From contig CAZVFD010000002.1 of NCBI GenBank assembly GCA_964625465.1, forward strand, positions 1-64,000: DNA of 64,000 nt, in the 5' to 3' direction. A program made the position numbers and the translations under genes. Shown in pieces: positions 7,362 to 15,123 of the stretch (positions within the stretch are counted from its first letter, which is position 1; each line of letters starts with the position of its first letter). This stretch comes from CAZLFQ01 sp964625465 (GTDB lineage Bacteria; Pseudomonadota; Alphaproteobacteria; Rickettsiales; Midichloriaceae). The notes beneath the pieces are model-generated. The model searched no databases, was not told the origin of the DNA, and worked only from the letters and a program-made list of their open reading frames with translations.

Positions 7362-8023
7362 GCTTCTCTTGTTTTAAAATCAAAGTAATAAATGTTTGAG
7401 CCGTGTGCTATGCCACGACGCTGGTATTTTGTATAGTTCCAGTTTTCTGGGAGTCTTGTATAGTCTTGGAGTTCGCTAGAACTAGGTGCGATCTCTGAGA
7501 TCTTGGCATGTTTTAAAATCCATTTAGCGTAATCGAGATGATCTGTTACGATGATTATTTGCTTAGTATTTTTAAAAAGTAATTTAATGAAATCTGAGTT
7601 TATAAGCCTGCGTTTTTTTTGTTTTTGCTTTGGCCAAGGATCTGGACAAATTATAAAAACCTTATCAAAAAATTTTGCAGGAAACTTCGAAAGCAACTTT
7701 CTGACATCGTCATTGTAAATTCTTATGTTCTCTAAAGACTCTTCATGAATGGATTTTAAAAGAGATGCTACTCCATTCATGTAAGGTTCAGCTCCTAAGC
7801 AAATGGTGTTAGGATTCACTGAGGCATATTTTGCCAAATGCTCGCCATTGCCAAATCCTATTTCTAATATGGCTGATTCATAGCCTTTAGCTAGTGTAGC
7901 GAAATTTGTTTCTTCTGAAATCTGAACTTTAGGTAAAACGTCAGTCACAAGATTCTTCTGTTCGAATCTAAGTGTTCTGCCAATTCTTCTGGCAAAACTA
8001 GGTATTCTAAAATCTTCTTTCAT
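7358..8023 (-). CDS. trmB: tRNA (guanine-N7-)-methyltransferase
   Basis: A 221-residue SAM-dependent enzyme that methylates G46 in the variable loop of tRNAs. The SAM-binding motif ILEIGFGNGEHL lies near residues 51-62. The family signature FIICPDPWPKQKQKKRR near residues 125-141 supplies tRNA-binding and catalytic residues. Length fits the family (about 215-240). It is convergent with the DUF465 gene and appears to be monocistronic. No anomalies seen. Confidence 0.95.
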   Translation of the reverse strand: MKEDFRIPSFARRIGRTLRFEQKNLVTDVLPKVQISEETNFATLAKGYESAILEIGFGNGEHLAKYASVNPNTICLGAEPYMNGVASLLKSIHEESLENIRIYNDDVRKLLSKFPAKFFDKVFIICPDPWPKQKQKKRRLINSDFIKLLFKNTKQIIIVTDHLDYAKWILKHAKISEIAPSSSELQDYTRLPENWNYTKYQRRGIAHGSNIYYFDFKTREA

Positions 8024-8084
8024 CTATATCTAGCCTAAATTGAAGTGGCATTATATCACTGAGCCATGATTATGCATCTAGAAT

Positions 8085-8549
8085 TTAAGCTCCTACGGTT
8101 GGTGCATTTGATTGACTCTCAGCAGCACGATCCATTTTCCAACGTAATGCCAGAGCCACTACTACTGCGCTGCATACAAATCCAATTCCTACCGCGGCTT
8201 TCACTTCAATTAAACCTATTTGCGCAAATGCAATGCCGTTGGCAAGAGTGCTGCTTGCTAAAGCAATAAAATAACTGTGAGTATGGTGAGGGTTGTGTTC
8301 AGTTTTTTCAGTGCCATTTTGATTAGACTTGCAGAAAAGATCCATTGTTTGTTTTCCAATTAATGGAAGTAAGCTAAAGAATGAAATTGCTCCAAGTAGC
8401 CCCGTGGTAGAATCAATAGTAGAGCCAAACTCTTTCGATTGATGTAGAGCTAACTGAAAAGCGCAAATTGGTGTGGTAATTCCTGAAATGATACTGCAGA
8501 TAAGTACACCAGTGTTGCTTAAATATGTATTAGGGTATTTTAAAGTCAT
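8085..8549 (-). CDS. Four-helix membrane protein, module family (single)
   Basis: A 154-residue predicted membrane protein with about four hydrophobic segments. It belongs to a local family: a helix with a SG(I)xxPxxAF pattern, a second helix, a Cys/Lys loop (FCKS), then a helix with LANGI and a last helix ending MDRA. The same order is seen once in the gene at 9481 and twice in the gene at 8567. No catalytic motif is visible. It is the last gene of an operon with a histidine kinase, 17 bases behind the gene at 8567. Function unknown; a membrane partner of the kinase is conceivable but unproven. Confidence 0.7.
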   Translation of the reverse strand: MTLKYPNTYLSNTGVLICSIISGITTPICAFQLALHQSKEFGSTIDSTTGLLGAISFFSLLPLIGKQTMDLFCKSNQNGTEKTEHNPHHTHSYFIALASSTLANGIAFAQIGLIEVKAAVGIGFVCSAVVVALALRWKMDRAAESQSNAPTVGA

Positions 8550-8566
8550 AATGAATTCTCAGTAGG

Positions 8567-9475
8567 TTAGATTGGCGCTAGCTCAACAGCAAGATTTGTT
8601 CCATTCGCTTGTATAGCTCTATCATGTATAAATTTTGTCAACGAAACGAAGGATGTGAAAGTAGCCATAGCACCAATTGCAAAGCATATACGTATGTCTA
8701 ATTCTTTAGTTGCTCCATAAATAATGCAGTTCGCGAGTGCGCTTAAAGATAGTGATGTACCCAAACAATACCAGCCAGACATTATGGAGCTTTTGGCAAA
8801 TGTAGGTGACTCAGCACCCCATGCACACTTGCAAAAACTTTGAATTAAAAGTGCTGGGATACCTAAAGCTGAAGCTGGCAAAATTGCTGTAGTGAAGGCA
8901 AAATTAATCAGCCAACTCTGGGATGGGAAGATGGTCGTTGCTGTGCCGAAGGCTAGGAATGGAATTGCAATACCTGAAGTGATACTAAGAACTTTTAGTA
9001 GAGTTGGATTAAAAAAATTTTTTGCAGGAGAGTCATCAAAAACTACTTGTTGTTGGTCAGTGTTTCGGCTTTTCAGCCAATGATAGCTTGAGACTAAGGA
9101 TGTTGATAAGACGAGGCCTAACGCAAAAAGAGACATTCCTGTTACAAGGTTAGTATAATCCACCGCTGCATAAATTGTGCCGCCCCCCATTGCTCCTACC
9201 ATAATGCCTGTGCCAAGCATTATCCATGAGTACCTTAAATCTTCTTGAGGATCGCCAGAATGTACGAAAATCCTTTTAATTTGCTTGTACAATAACAGAG
9301 TTACAGTTGAACCTACAATTCCCAAAATGGGATTAAACGCGAACATCATAGATAGATTGTTATTTCTGTAAAACCCAGCTGATGTTCCAAAAACTAGTCC
9401 AGTAAAGCAAGCGCCAGAAATTAAACTTGTTCTTTGAGTGATCGAAGCATCAAAATCATTGATGTATTGTACCAT
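8567..9475 (-). CDS. Eight-helix membrane protein, tandem module pair
   Basis: A 302-residue predicted membrane protein built from two copies of the approximately 140-residue four-helix module. The N-half runs from SGACFTGLVFGTSAGF to SSYHWLKSRN; the C-half from ITSGIAIPFLAFGTA to LTKFIHDRA, the latter with FCKC, SGWYCLG and LANCIIYGATK blocks that resemble the neighbours. The halves are joined by a polar linker near residues 140-155. Internal duplication plus two single-module neighbours points to local duplication. Five bases separate it from the upstream gene at 9481. Confidence 0.72.
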   Translation of the reverse strand: MVQYINDFDASITQRTSLISGACFTGLVFGTSAGFYRNNNLSMMFAFNPILGIVGSTVTLLLYKQIKRIFVHSGDPQEDLRYSWIMLGTGIMVGAMGGGTIYAAVDYTNLVTGMSLFALGLVLSTSLVSSYHWLKSRNTDQQQVVFDDSPAKNFFNPTLLKVLSITSGIAIPFLAFGTATTIFPSQSWLINFAFTTAILPASALGIPALLIQSFCKCAWGAESPTFAKSSIMSGWYCLGTSLSLSALANCIIYGATKELDIRICFAIGAMATFTSFVSLTKFIHDRAIQANGTNLAVELAPI

Positions 9476-9480
9476 TTACC

Positions 9481-9927
9481 TCATGCGATAGAATTGGATA
9501 GTGGTTGTCTTATTCTATCCATATACATTCTCATCGCGCAAGCAGTTATTACCATGCCGCATAAACCAATTGTTCCTATAGCTGCATTGTTGCTGATTGC
9601 TTGGGTTGCATTGTAGTAAGCTGCGTTTACAATTGTGGTTGTGGATGCTGTAATTAACAAAGCAAACCAACCTTTGCTTGCATCAACAGATTGCTTCTCA
9701 TTCGTATCTTGTTCTTTGCATTTTTGAAACGTTGCAGTTAGCAGTGGAAGCATCGTAGCTAAACCTAGTGCTCCAAAAAAAGTGAAATTCATGATTTCAT
9801 GAATATCTGGATTTAAGAGCGCTTTAAAAGCGAATACGGTACACATTGCGCCTGATATTGCGCTCGCAGTACACAGGGCAACCGTTGTATATAGCGGCGG
9901 GTAAGAAAATGTTGGTTTTAGTTTCAT
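9481..9927 (-). CDS. Four-helix membrane protein, module family (single)
   Basis: A 148-residue predicted membrane protein with four hydrophobic segments and the same module pattern as its neighbours: a helix with AISGAMCTVFAFKA, an LPLL segment, a charged loop with QKCKEQ, then WFALL, IVNAAYYNATQ and a final MYMDRIR. It starts one base after the stop of the histidine kinase gene, with the ribosome binding site AGAGGA inside the kinase's last codons, so the two are likely translationally coupled. Confidence 0.72.
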   Translation of the reverse strand: MKLKPTFSYPPLYTTVALCTASAISGAMCTVFAFKALLNPDIHEIMNFTFFGALGLATMLPLLTATFQKCKEQDTNEKQSVDASKGWFALLITASTTTIVNAAYYNATQAISNNAAIGTIGLCGMVITACAMRMYMDRIRQPLSNSIA

Positions 9928-9928
9928 G

Positions 9929-11782
9929 CTATTCCTCTAATGTTCTATAACTTGGGAAAGTAACGGTAAAAGTTGTGCCTTTTTCAGGTATGCTTTTTAC
10001 TGTTATATTTCCTTCATGGGCCAATGCACATTCTTTTGCATAGGCTAATCCAATTCCATAACCTATTGCTCTAGATGTTTCTTTGTTTTTTAATCGCGTA
10101 AACTTTTTAAATATTTTATCAAGATCGGATTTCGCGATACCAATTCCTGTATCTGTAAATTGTAAGACAATTTGATCTTTTGAATTTTTACTGGCAGAAA
10201 TAGTAATATTGCCATCTTGTTTGTTGTATTTGGCAGCATTAGAAGCGATGTTTTGGATAAGTTGTCCAAGCATCATTTCGTCTCCTAGAATTTTTAAATT
10301 TGGCTCAACTTTTAAATCGATAGTGACGTTTTTAGATCGTGCATGATGTTTAATCATACTAATGTTCCACTCGAGTAATTCTTTTATATCTAATTGCTTG
10401 TCTTCAACGTGCTTTCTTGCTTCTTGAAATTTAAATAGTCTCAAAAAGAAGTTTAATTGTTTGTTTTGGTAGATGGAAGTTTTATGAATGATATCTGCAA
10501 ATTCTTTTAGCTCCTCATCTTTGTACTTATCCACTTTTTTTGCTAATAGTTGTGCAAAGCCAATGATGCTTGATATAGGATTAATAAGTTCATGACTCAA
10601 GAATGACATGTTGCTTTTAATGAAGGCATTGGCCTGTTCTAAATTCTGATTAGCTTTCCCTAGTAATAGCTGTTTTGTGCGCAAATCTTTAGTAATATTC
10701 GCAATGTCTGCTAATTGCAAAGACAAGGTATTAAGCTCCTTTGCTTTATATGTAGGTACTCTGACGTTTTTGCCGCGAGAAATATTATCAGCAGCTTGTC
10801 CTAATTCGATAATCGGCTTTATAACCTGATACCCTAAAAACAGTAGAATTGAGGTGAAAATTACGCCAAGCGCTATGTACATTATTACTTTTGGTAACAA
10901 CTCTTCCTTGAGTTCCTGATAATATAAATGTTTGTTCTGTCCAATAAAAATGCTGAAGGGATAGGAACTGGAATGTGTAAGGTGTGTATAGATATACTGC
11001 TCAGCATCAACGGCTTTAGGAAGCTCATTTACATCTTTGTCATGATCATTTTCCAGAATATCTTTTATCTGGTCGCTTAAAATAAAGTTTGCATCATTCA
11101 AAATAGGTTCGGATGAAGTTATAAAGTTCAAGTCATCATCTAGTATAACGAAGCTAATTTGATCGTTACTTGCTTGCAATAAACGGGTGGTTAATTTCTC
11201 TATGCTTATTCCTGCTGATAAATAGCCAATGAATTTGTCGCGATCGTTATCGTATAATCCGACTGCGCTAGGCAGTATATAGTCCCCAGATGAAAGGCCT
11301 ATGTCTGGTTTGGAAAATTGTATGGTCCATGGTAGGTTGCGTGATTTTTCTATCCAGCTTCTTTTTTCGGTTGATAGTTTAATTGGCTTTACAAAGCCGC
11401 TCACACTGTCTGCAATTAAAGTTCCATCTGGTCTAGCGAAATGAATTGCATGCCAAGCGAAAGAATCGTCTTTGAAATTGTCTTGGTGATGATGCACTAG
11501 CTCTACGATTGACTTATCACTTAAATCGGTGTTGGTTCTTACTTTCGTTCCTAAGAACTGCATTAAGTGCTCTATAATTTTTAATTTATCATCAAAATCA
11601 CCAACTAGTTTCTGCCCCTCTTTTTCAAGGAATATCCTTTTATCTTCCCTGTAAGAATGATAGGTGGAGAAGGATATCCAGATGGTGATTATAAGAATTA
11701 GTGATATCACAGCCACTGTGAAGTAGAGGTACTGTTGTGCTAGAGAATGCTGCTTTGATTTAAGGGATTCCCAGATCCACAT
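9929..11782 (-). CDS. Membrane sensor histidine kinase
   Basis: A 617-residue sensor kinase. Membrane helix 1 lies near residues 17-38, an extracytoplasmic Cache/PDC-type sensor domain at about 40-290, helix 2 near 297-320, then a HAMP linker to about 365, a short coiled coil, the HisKA domain with SHELINP (phospho-acceptor His397), and the ATPase domain with N box QLIQNIASNAAKYN, G1 DTGIGI and G2 GYGIGL. It should autophosphorylate in response to an external signal. No response regulator is adjacent, so it is an orphan kinase. It leads an operon with three module-type membrane proteins downstream. Confidence 0.92.
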   Translation of the reverse strand: MWIWESLKSKQHSLAQQYLYFTVAVISLILIITIWISFSTYHSYREDKRIFLEKEGQKLVGDFDDKLKIIEHLMQFLGTKVRTNTDLSDKSIVELVHHHQDNFKDDSFAWHAIHFARPDGTLIADSVSGFVKPIKLSTEKRSWIEKSRNLPWTIQFSKPDIGLSSGDYILPSAVGLYDNDRDKFIGYLSAGISIEKLTTRLLQASNDQISFVILDDDLNFITSSEPILNDANFILSDQIKDILENDHDKDVNELPKAVDAEQYIYTHLTHSSSYPFSIFIGQNKHLYYQELKEELLPKVIMYIALGVIFTSILLFLGYQVIKPIIELGQAADNISRGKNVRVPTYKAKELNTLSLQLADIANITKDLRTKQLLLGKANQNLEQANAFIKSNMSFLSHELINPISSIIGFAQLLAKKVDKYKDEELKEFADIIHKTSIYQNKQLNFFLRLFKFQEARKHVEDKQLDIKELLEWNISMIKHHARSKNVTIDLKVEPNLKILGDEMMLGQLIQNIASNAAKYNKQDGNITISASKNSKDQIVLQFTDTGIGIAKSDLDKIFKKFTRLKNKETSRAIGYGIGLAYAKECALAHEGNITVKSIPEKGTTFTVTFPSYRTLEE

Positions 11783-11911
11783 ACAATTATTAACTGATTC
11801 AATTAGATAATTGGTAACAAACTCTGTGAAAAAAGCAATCTTATATTTTTTTATCTGAGGGAAAATTTTCTATAGCATTTTGGAAAAAGTGTGGTATAAA
11901 TCTTAACGCAT

Positions 11912-11986
11912 TCCTCGGTAGCTCAGTGGTAGAGCAAGCGGCTGTTAACCGCTCGGTCGCTGGTTCGAGTCCGGCCCGAGGAGCCA
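11912..11986 (+). tRNA. tRNA-Asn (anticodon GTT)
   Basis: A complete cloverleaf of 75 bases. The acceptor stem TCCTCGG (11912-11918) pairs with CCGAGGA (11976-11982). The anticodon loop CTGTTAA carries GTT, and the T arm has GGTTCGAGTCC. Discriminator G and encoded CCA follow (11984-11986). It is the only tRNA seen in the window. Confidence 0.97.
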
Positions 11987-12112
11987 TTTCATAGTTTTTA
12001 TACTAATTTATCATAAATGTTTAATGTAAGGGTGGTGAAAATATCTTCCCATTATAACTTTATTTCGTTAGCCTTTTTTATGAAGGGGGAATAACAAATA
12101 TGGAGTTCCCTT

Positions 12113-12967
12113 ATGTATACAAATAATGCTGTCGCTCAAGATGCAGAGTTCTTAATAAATTTAATAGAGCTAATCAAAAAAACACATCGTACCCAGCAAG
12201 AAGGAATTGAGTTAGAAAAGAAATTATTAGAAAATAATGATGTACTGACTGTATATAATTCTAAAAATATCTCTAGAGATATTGATACCTTCAAAAATAT
12301 TTCAATTCATGATTTGGAAATATATATAGAGTATTTAAAAGAAAAGACATTAGAAAAAGATACTGGAGCCAGCAAAGCTCTTAATGAAAAAATTAAAGCA
12401 GCGGGATTGACGCCTGTACCAGATACAACTGTTGTGGCAACAGAAGAAAAGCCGAAGTCGCCAAGGGGTGAAGTAAGTGCCGTTCATGAGGAACGTAGAC
12501 ATAGTCATCATCATAGTAAGCATGATGATGATGACGGTTACACTTCGGCTGATGATGAAAGTAAGAAGAAGCACCATCATAAGCATCATAGACATAAAGA
12601 TAGTAGAGGAGGTGATTCAGCTTCAACTACACCGCAACCATCACCGCGTGGAGACAAATCTTCTGGTGTACCAGCAGCAGTATCACCTGCTTTGCTTTTT
12701 GAGCCAGAAGATCCGAGATTGGCAGAAACTCCAGTTGGGGATATCCCAGATGATGTGGCGGCTGCAATAGATGCCTCATCGGCAAGTTCTTCAAGTGTTA
12801 CTCAGAAGCCACAAGCTACCACAGCGATGAATAACGGAAGTTGGTGTAATAATATATTTAGTGTTCAAAATATGGGGATAGCGGTTGTAGGAATGGCTCT
12901 GTTGTTAAAGGCGCTTGAGATGTATATGAGGTCAGACTCAGTAAACAACGGCGTTAGATTGCCTTGA
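12113..12967 (+). CDS. His-rich, tail-anchored protein, effector-like
   Basis: A 284-residue protein of unknown function. Residues 1-85 are helical and charged. Residues 120-170 are extremely His/Asp/Lys rich (SHHHSKHDDDDGY, KKHHHKHHRHK), a composition that could bind metal ions. A disordered Pro/Ser region follows with two SPRG motifs, shared with the protein at 3992. One membrane helix lies near the C-terminus (residues 260-278, MGIAVVGMALLLKALEMYM) with a short polar tail, so it is a predicted tail-anchored protein. No signal peptide. Host-membrane insertion is inference. Confidence 0.65.
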   Translation: MYTNNAVAQDAEFLINLIELIKKTHRTQQEGIELEKKLLENNDVLTVYNSKNISRDIDTFKNISIHDLEIYIEYLKEKTLEKDTGASKALNEKIKAAGLTPVPDTTVVATEEKPKSPRGEVSAVHEERRHSHHHSKHDDDDGYTSADDESKKKHHHKHHRHKDSRGGDSASTTPQPSPRGDKSSGVPAAVSPALLFEPEDPRLAETPVGDIPDDVAAAIDASSASSSSVTQKPQATTAMNNGSWCNNIFSVQNMGIAVVGMALLLKALEMYMRSDSVNNGVRLP

Positions 12968-13005
12968 GGTGAATTGTGCGCAGCTAAGGCGATATAAAGT
13001 GTTTC

Positions 13006-13100
13006 AATGCTGAGCTTGGTTTAGTGTTTTAACTGCTAGATCCCGAAATAAATTCGGGATGACCGTGCCTCCTGTTGTCATGCTGAACTTGGTTCAGCAT
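13006..13100. repeat. Rickettsiales-type intergenic palindromic repeat
   Basis: Three parts: a degenerate arm TGCTGAGCTTGGTTTAGTG near 13009-13027; a hairpin ATCCCGAA-loop-TTCGGGAT at 13040-13060; and a perfect hairpin TGCTGAAC-TTG-GTTCAGCA at 13081-13099. This GGGATGAC/GTCATGCTGAAC unit is a well-known dispersed intergenic element in Rickettsiales and other bacteria. Its minus-strand translation (MLNQVQHDN, HPEFISGS) is a frequent spurious protein call. Confidence 0.8.
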
Positions 13101-13114
13101 CTTGCTTAAAGACG

Positions 13115-13144
13115 GAAAATGGTTTGCTAAAGCAAACCATTTTC
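13115..13144. repeat. Perfect 14-bp inverted repeat
   Basis: GAAAATGGTTTGCT and its exact complement are separated by two A. It could be part of the adjacent repeat element or a factor-independent stop for transcripts from the LOG operon on the minus strand, but no clear T run follows on that strand. Confidence 0.6.
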
Positions 13145-13226
13145 TCTCCTTTAGTACTATAAATTCGCCTACCGCGTATTTTATGTATGCAAGAAAAAGA
13201 GAAAAAGCTTGCAACGCGCACATTAA

Positions 13227-13991
13227 TTAGTCTCTAGTGAGTACCAGGTTTTCTTGTGGTGCAGGCACTTTTAATTTAGATTGATCTATCAAAACTTGGG
13301 CACTTGCAGGAGGTGCTGCTGGTACGGAAGTTGAAGCCATGTTCGCTAGCGTGCCGTGGAGCGTTTCTGTCGCAGATGTAGCATCTAAGACACGGCCAGT
13401 ATCTATCCAATATTTGTCATCCAACCCTGCGGTAATTTGTTGGCCATTTAGCAAAGAAATTGCCTCTTCAATTGTATTTGCAACTTGCAGAAGGTTTCGA
13501 TGTTTTGCAGCAAGGATGTTTTCTTCTTGCATAACTTCAAGTTGCTTTAAGAAAAAATCCCAAAAGCCCTTTGTATTAAGTAAAATAATTTTTTGTGATG
13601 TTATGCCGAATTGATTGCTAACTAGAAAGTCTAGCAACTCATGCATTGTACCAAAGCCGCCTGGTAAAACTATTATAGCCTGCGCAAGCTTATGGAAAGT
13701 TTTTAGTCTTTCGTGCATTCCATCAACCCAATGCAATTGAGGTATACTTTTATGATGTACGTTATGTTCTTTTAAAACTTCAGGCAAAACTCCTGTTACC
13801 CGTTCTGCCTCACCTTTGGTTAAAAACCCATCTACTACCTCCTTCATTAGTCCTGTTTTTGATCCACCAGTTACTAAGTTGCATGCACTTTCGGCTAGTT
13901 TCGCACCTAATGCATGTGCTTCGTTTTTATACGATGGGGAAATTTTATCATCTGCGCTGCAGAATACGGCTACACTTAATGGTTGTTTCAT
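13227..13991 (-). CDS. LOG-family nucleotide phosphoribohydrolase
   Basis: A 254-residue protein of the LOG (Lonely guy) family, Rossmann-like fold. Known members hydrolyse nucleoside 5'-monophosphates to free base and ribose 5-phosphate. The family signature PGGFGTMHEL lies near residues 111-120, with upstream VTGGSKTGLMKEVVDG and the conserved Arg in GMHERLKTF. The C-terminal 50 residues (Ala/Pro-rich) extend beyond the usual domain of about 190 residues. It overlaps the upstream gene by 4 bases (ATGA) and ends a five-gene operon headed by a PfkB-type kinase. Whether the substrate is AMP, another NMP or a cytokinin nucleotide cannot be told from sequence. Confidence 0.88.
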   Translation of the reverse strand: MKQPLSVAVFCSADDKISPSYKNEAHALGAKLAESACNLVTGGSKTGLMKEVVDGFLTKGEAERVTGVLPEVLKEHNVHHKSIPQLHWVDGMHERLKTFHKLAQAIIVLPGGFGTMHELLDFLVSNQFGITSQKIILLNTKGFWDFFLKQLEVMQEENILAAKHRNLLQVANTIEEAISLLNGQQITAGLDDKYWIDTGRVLDATSATETLHGTLANMASTSVPAAPPASAQVLIDQSKLKVPAPQENLVLTRD

Positions 13992-14248
13992 TTTGCTCTT
14001 CCTTGAAATGGGGTTATTCGTTTTGAATTTATTTCAGCCAATTGTTCCGCATTTAGAATAATGCCATTAGGATCTTGTTGTAAATTAGATAAAAAGGTTT
14101 GGAATTTTAAAGGATCAGAAGTCAGGGAATTTAAGTATAAGCAAAATCTGTCAAACTCTAATTCGCTTACTTCTTTTTTAAAGCAAAATGTCAGCGTTCC
14201 ACGTCTGCCATCTGGGTGTTGAACTTGAAACACAGCTTTTTGATACAT
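13988..14248 (-). CDS. Small unknown protein in the PfkB-LOG operon
   Basis: An 86-residue protein with no recognised family: an N-terminal beta-rich stretch (KAVFQVQHPDGRRGTLTFCF) followed by helical segments with FDRFCLYLNSL and KFQTFLSNL. The beginning resembles the beginning of the gene at 14781 (hydrophobic strands followed by a GRL/GTL turn), so the two may be distant paralogs. It lies 2 bases behind its upstream neighbour and overlaps the LOG start by 4 bases. Tight packing implies co-expression. Confidence 0.65.
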   Translation of the reverse strand: MYQKAVFQVQHPDGRRGTLTFCFKKEVSELEFDRFCLYLNSLTSDPLKFQTFLSNLQQDPNGIILNAEQLAEINSKRITPFQGRAK

Positions 14249-14250
14249 AA

Positions 14251-14793
14251 CTACCTAGAATTATGCTTATGTTGTTTGTGAATGTTTCGACTGCCTTTGC
14301 CCAAGCATACATCTTTAGGATTTATTTTTACATGAGCTTTTGTAGTAGGGAAGCCTAGAAGCTGATCTATGGTTTTAATTGCTGTTGTGCTTTTCGTGGG
14401 TGATATAGGAATCTTTTCATAATTTGGAGGGTAACCTATATAGCATTTTTTTCCTGTCTCAAAATAGTATACTTTTCCATGTATCTCAAGATAGTGCGGC
14501 GTTCCCCCTTGATCAGCATAGTATGACGGTCTCTTTGACTCCAATTCCTTCCATAATTTTGTATAGTGCTCCTGAGATGTTGATAATATTTGCTCTACGG
14601 CTTTACGTAACTCATCAGCATCTAAAGGCCTATATTTATTGGTAGTGTTTTTCATTTCCTTTAATTCCTTAAGTTGAAATTTTATTGATCCAATCAACAA
14701 AGCATCAAGCCTTTGCACTATTTTGATCAGTACTCTCTCAGCCAAAGTATCTTCTTTACATCTTCTGCGAAGATTAGGGTTCATCTTGAGCAA
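14251..14793 (-). CDS. Unknown protein in the PfkB-LOG operon
   Basis: A 180-residue soluble protein, unrecognised. The N-terminal third is basic and helical. The middle has LEIHGKVYYFETGKKCYIGYPP, and the C-terminus is basic with His (RNIHKQHKHNSR). The start overlaps the upstream gene's end by 13 bases; an internal ATG at 14784 is an alternative start. No catalytic motif or membrane segment is visible. Confidence 0.62.
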   Translation of the reverse strand: MLKMNPNLRRRCKEDTLAERVLIKIVQRLDALLIGSIKFQLKELKEMKNTTNKYRPLDADELRKAVEQILSTSQEHYTKLWKELESKRPSYYADQGGTPHYLEIHGKVYYFETGKKCYIGYPPNYEKIPISPTKSTTAIKTIDQLLGFPTTKAHVKINPKDVCLGKGSRNIHKQHKHNSR

Positions 14794-15122
14794 CCATTCT
14801 GTCCATACCCTTGTTTAGAAACTTTATGTTTTTCAAGTCCTCTCACTGCTTTGGATGGCATAGTATGGTAGTTAGTTTTTTCTGGTATTTTGTTGCCGAA
14901 CAACATTTGATGGGTAACTATTTTAGGGCAAGATGCATTCCGTTGATCTAAGAAAAACATAAAAGCGTGGCTTGTTTTTCCCAATTTATCCGCCTCTTCA
15001 CGCAATTTCTGCATTTCTTTTTCAGGTATTCCACCTAATTCAAAAATTAATCTTCCAGTTTTTCTGTTGTTCTCATCATGACATTCAATCGTTACTGTAA
15101 TTTCTTTCTTTCCATTATCCAT
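14781..15122 (-). CDS. Small unknown protein in the PfkB-LOG operon
   Basis: A 113-residue soluble protein, unrecognised. The N-terminal part (KEITVTIECHDENNRKTGRL) looks like two strands with a turn, then a helical region (EKEMQKLREEADKLGK) and a C-terminal Lys-rich tail. It begins one base after the stop codon of the PfkB-type kinase and overlaps the next gene by 13 bases. Confidence 0.65.
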   Translation of the reverse strand: MDNGKKEITVTIECHDENNRKTGRLIFELGGIPEKEMQKLREEADKLGKTSHAFMFFLDQRNASCPKIVTHQMLFGNKIPEKTNYHTMPSKAVRGLEKHKVSKQGYGQNGCSR

Positions 15123-15123
15123 A

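Noticed and set aside
12477..12770. ORFs in other frames under the His-rich gene
   Set aside because: Repetitive CAT/GAT codons keep several frames open; only the frame of 12113-12967 has a folded N-terminus, a terminal helix and a start.
13029..13223. 64-residue minus-strand ORF
   Set aside because: Its product (MLNQVQHDN, HPEFISGS) is the translation of a dispersed palindromic repeat, a frequent false gene call.
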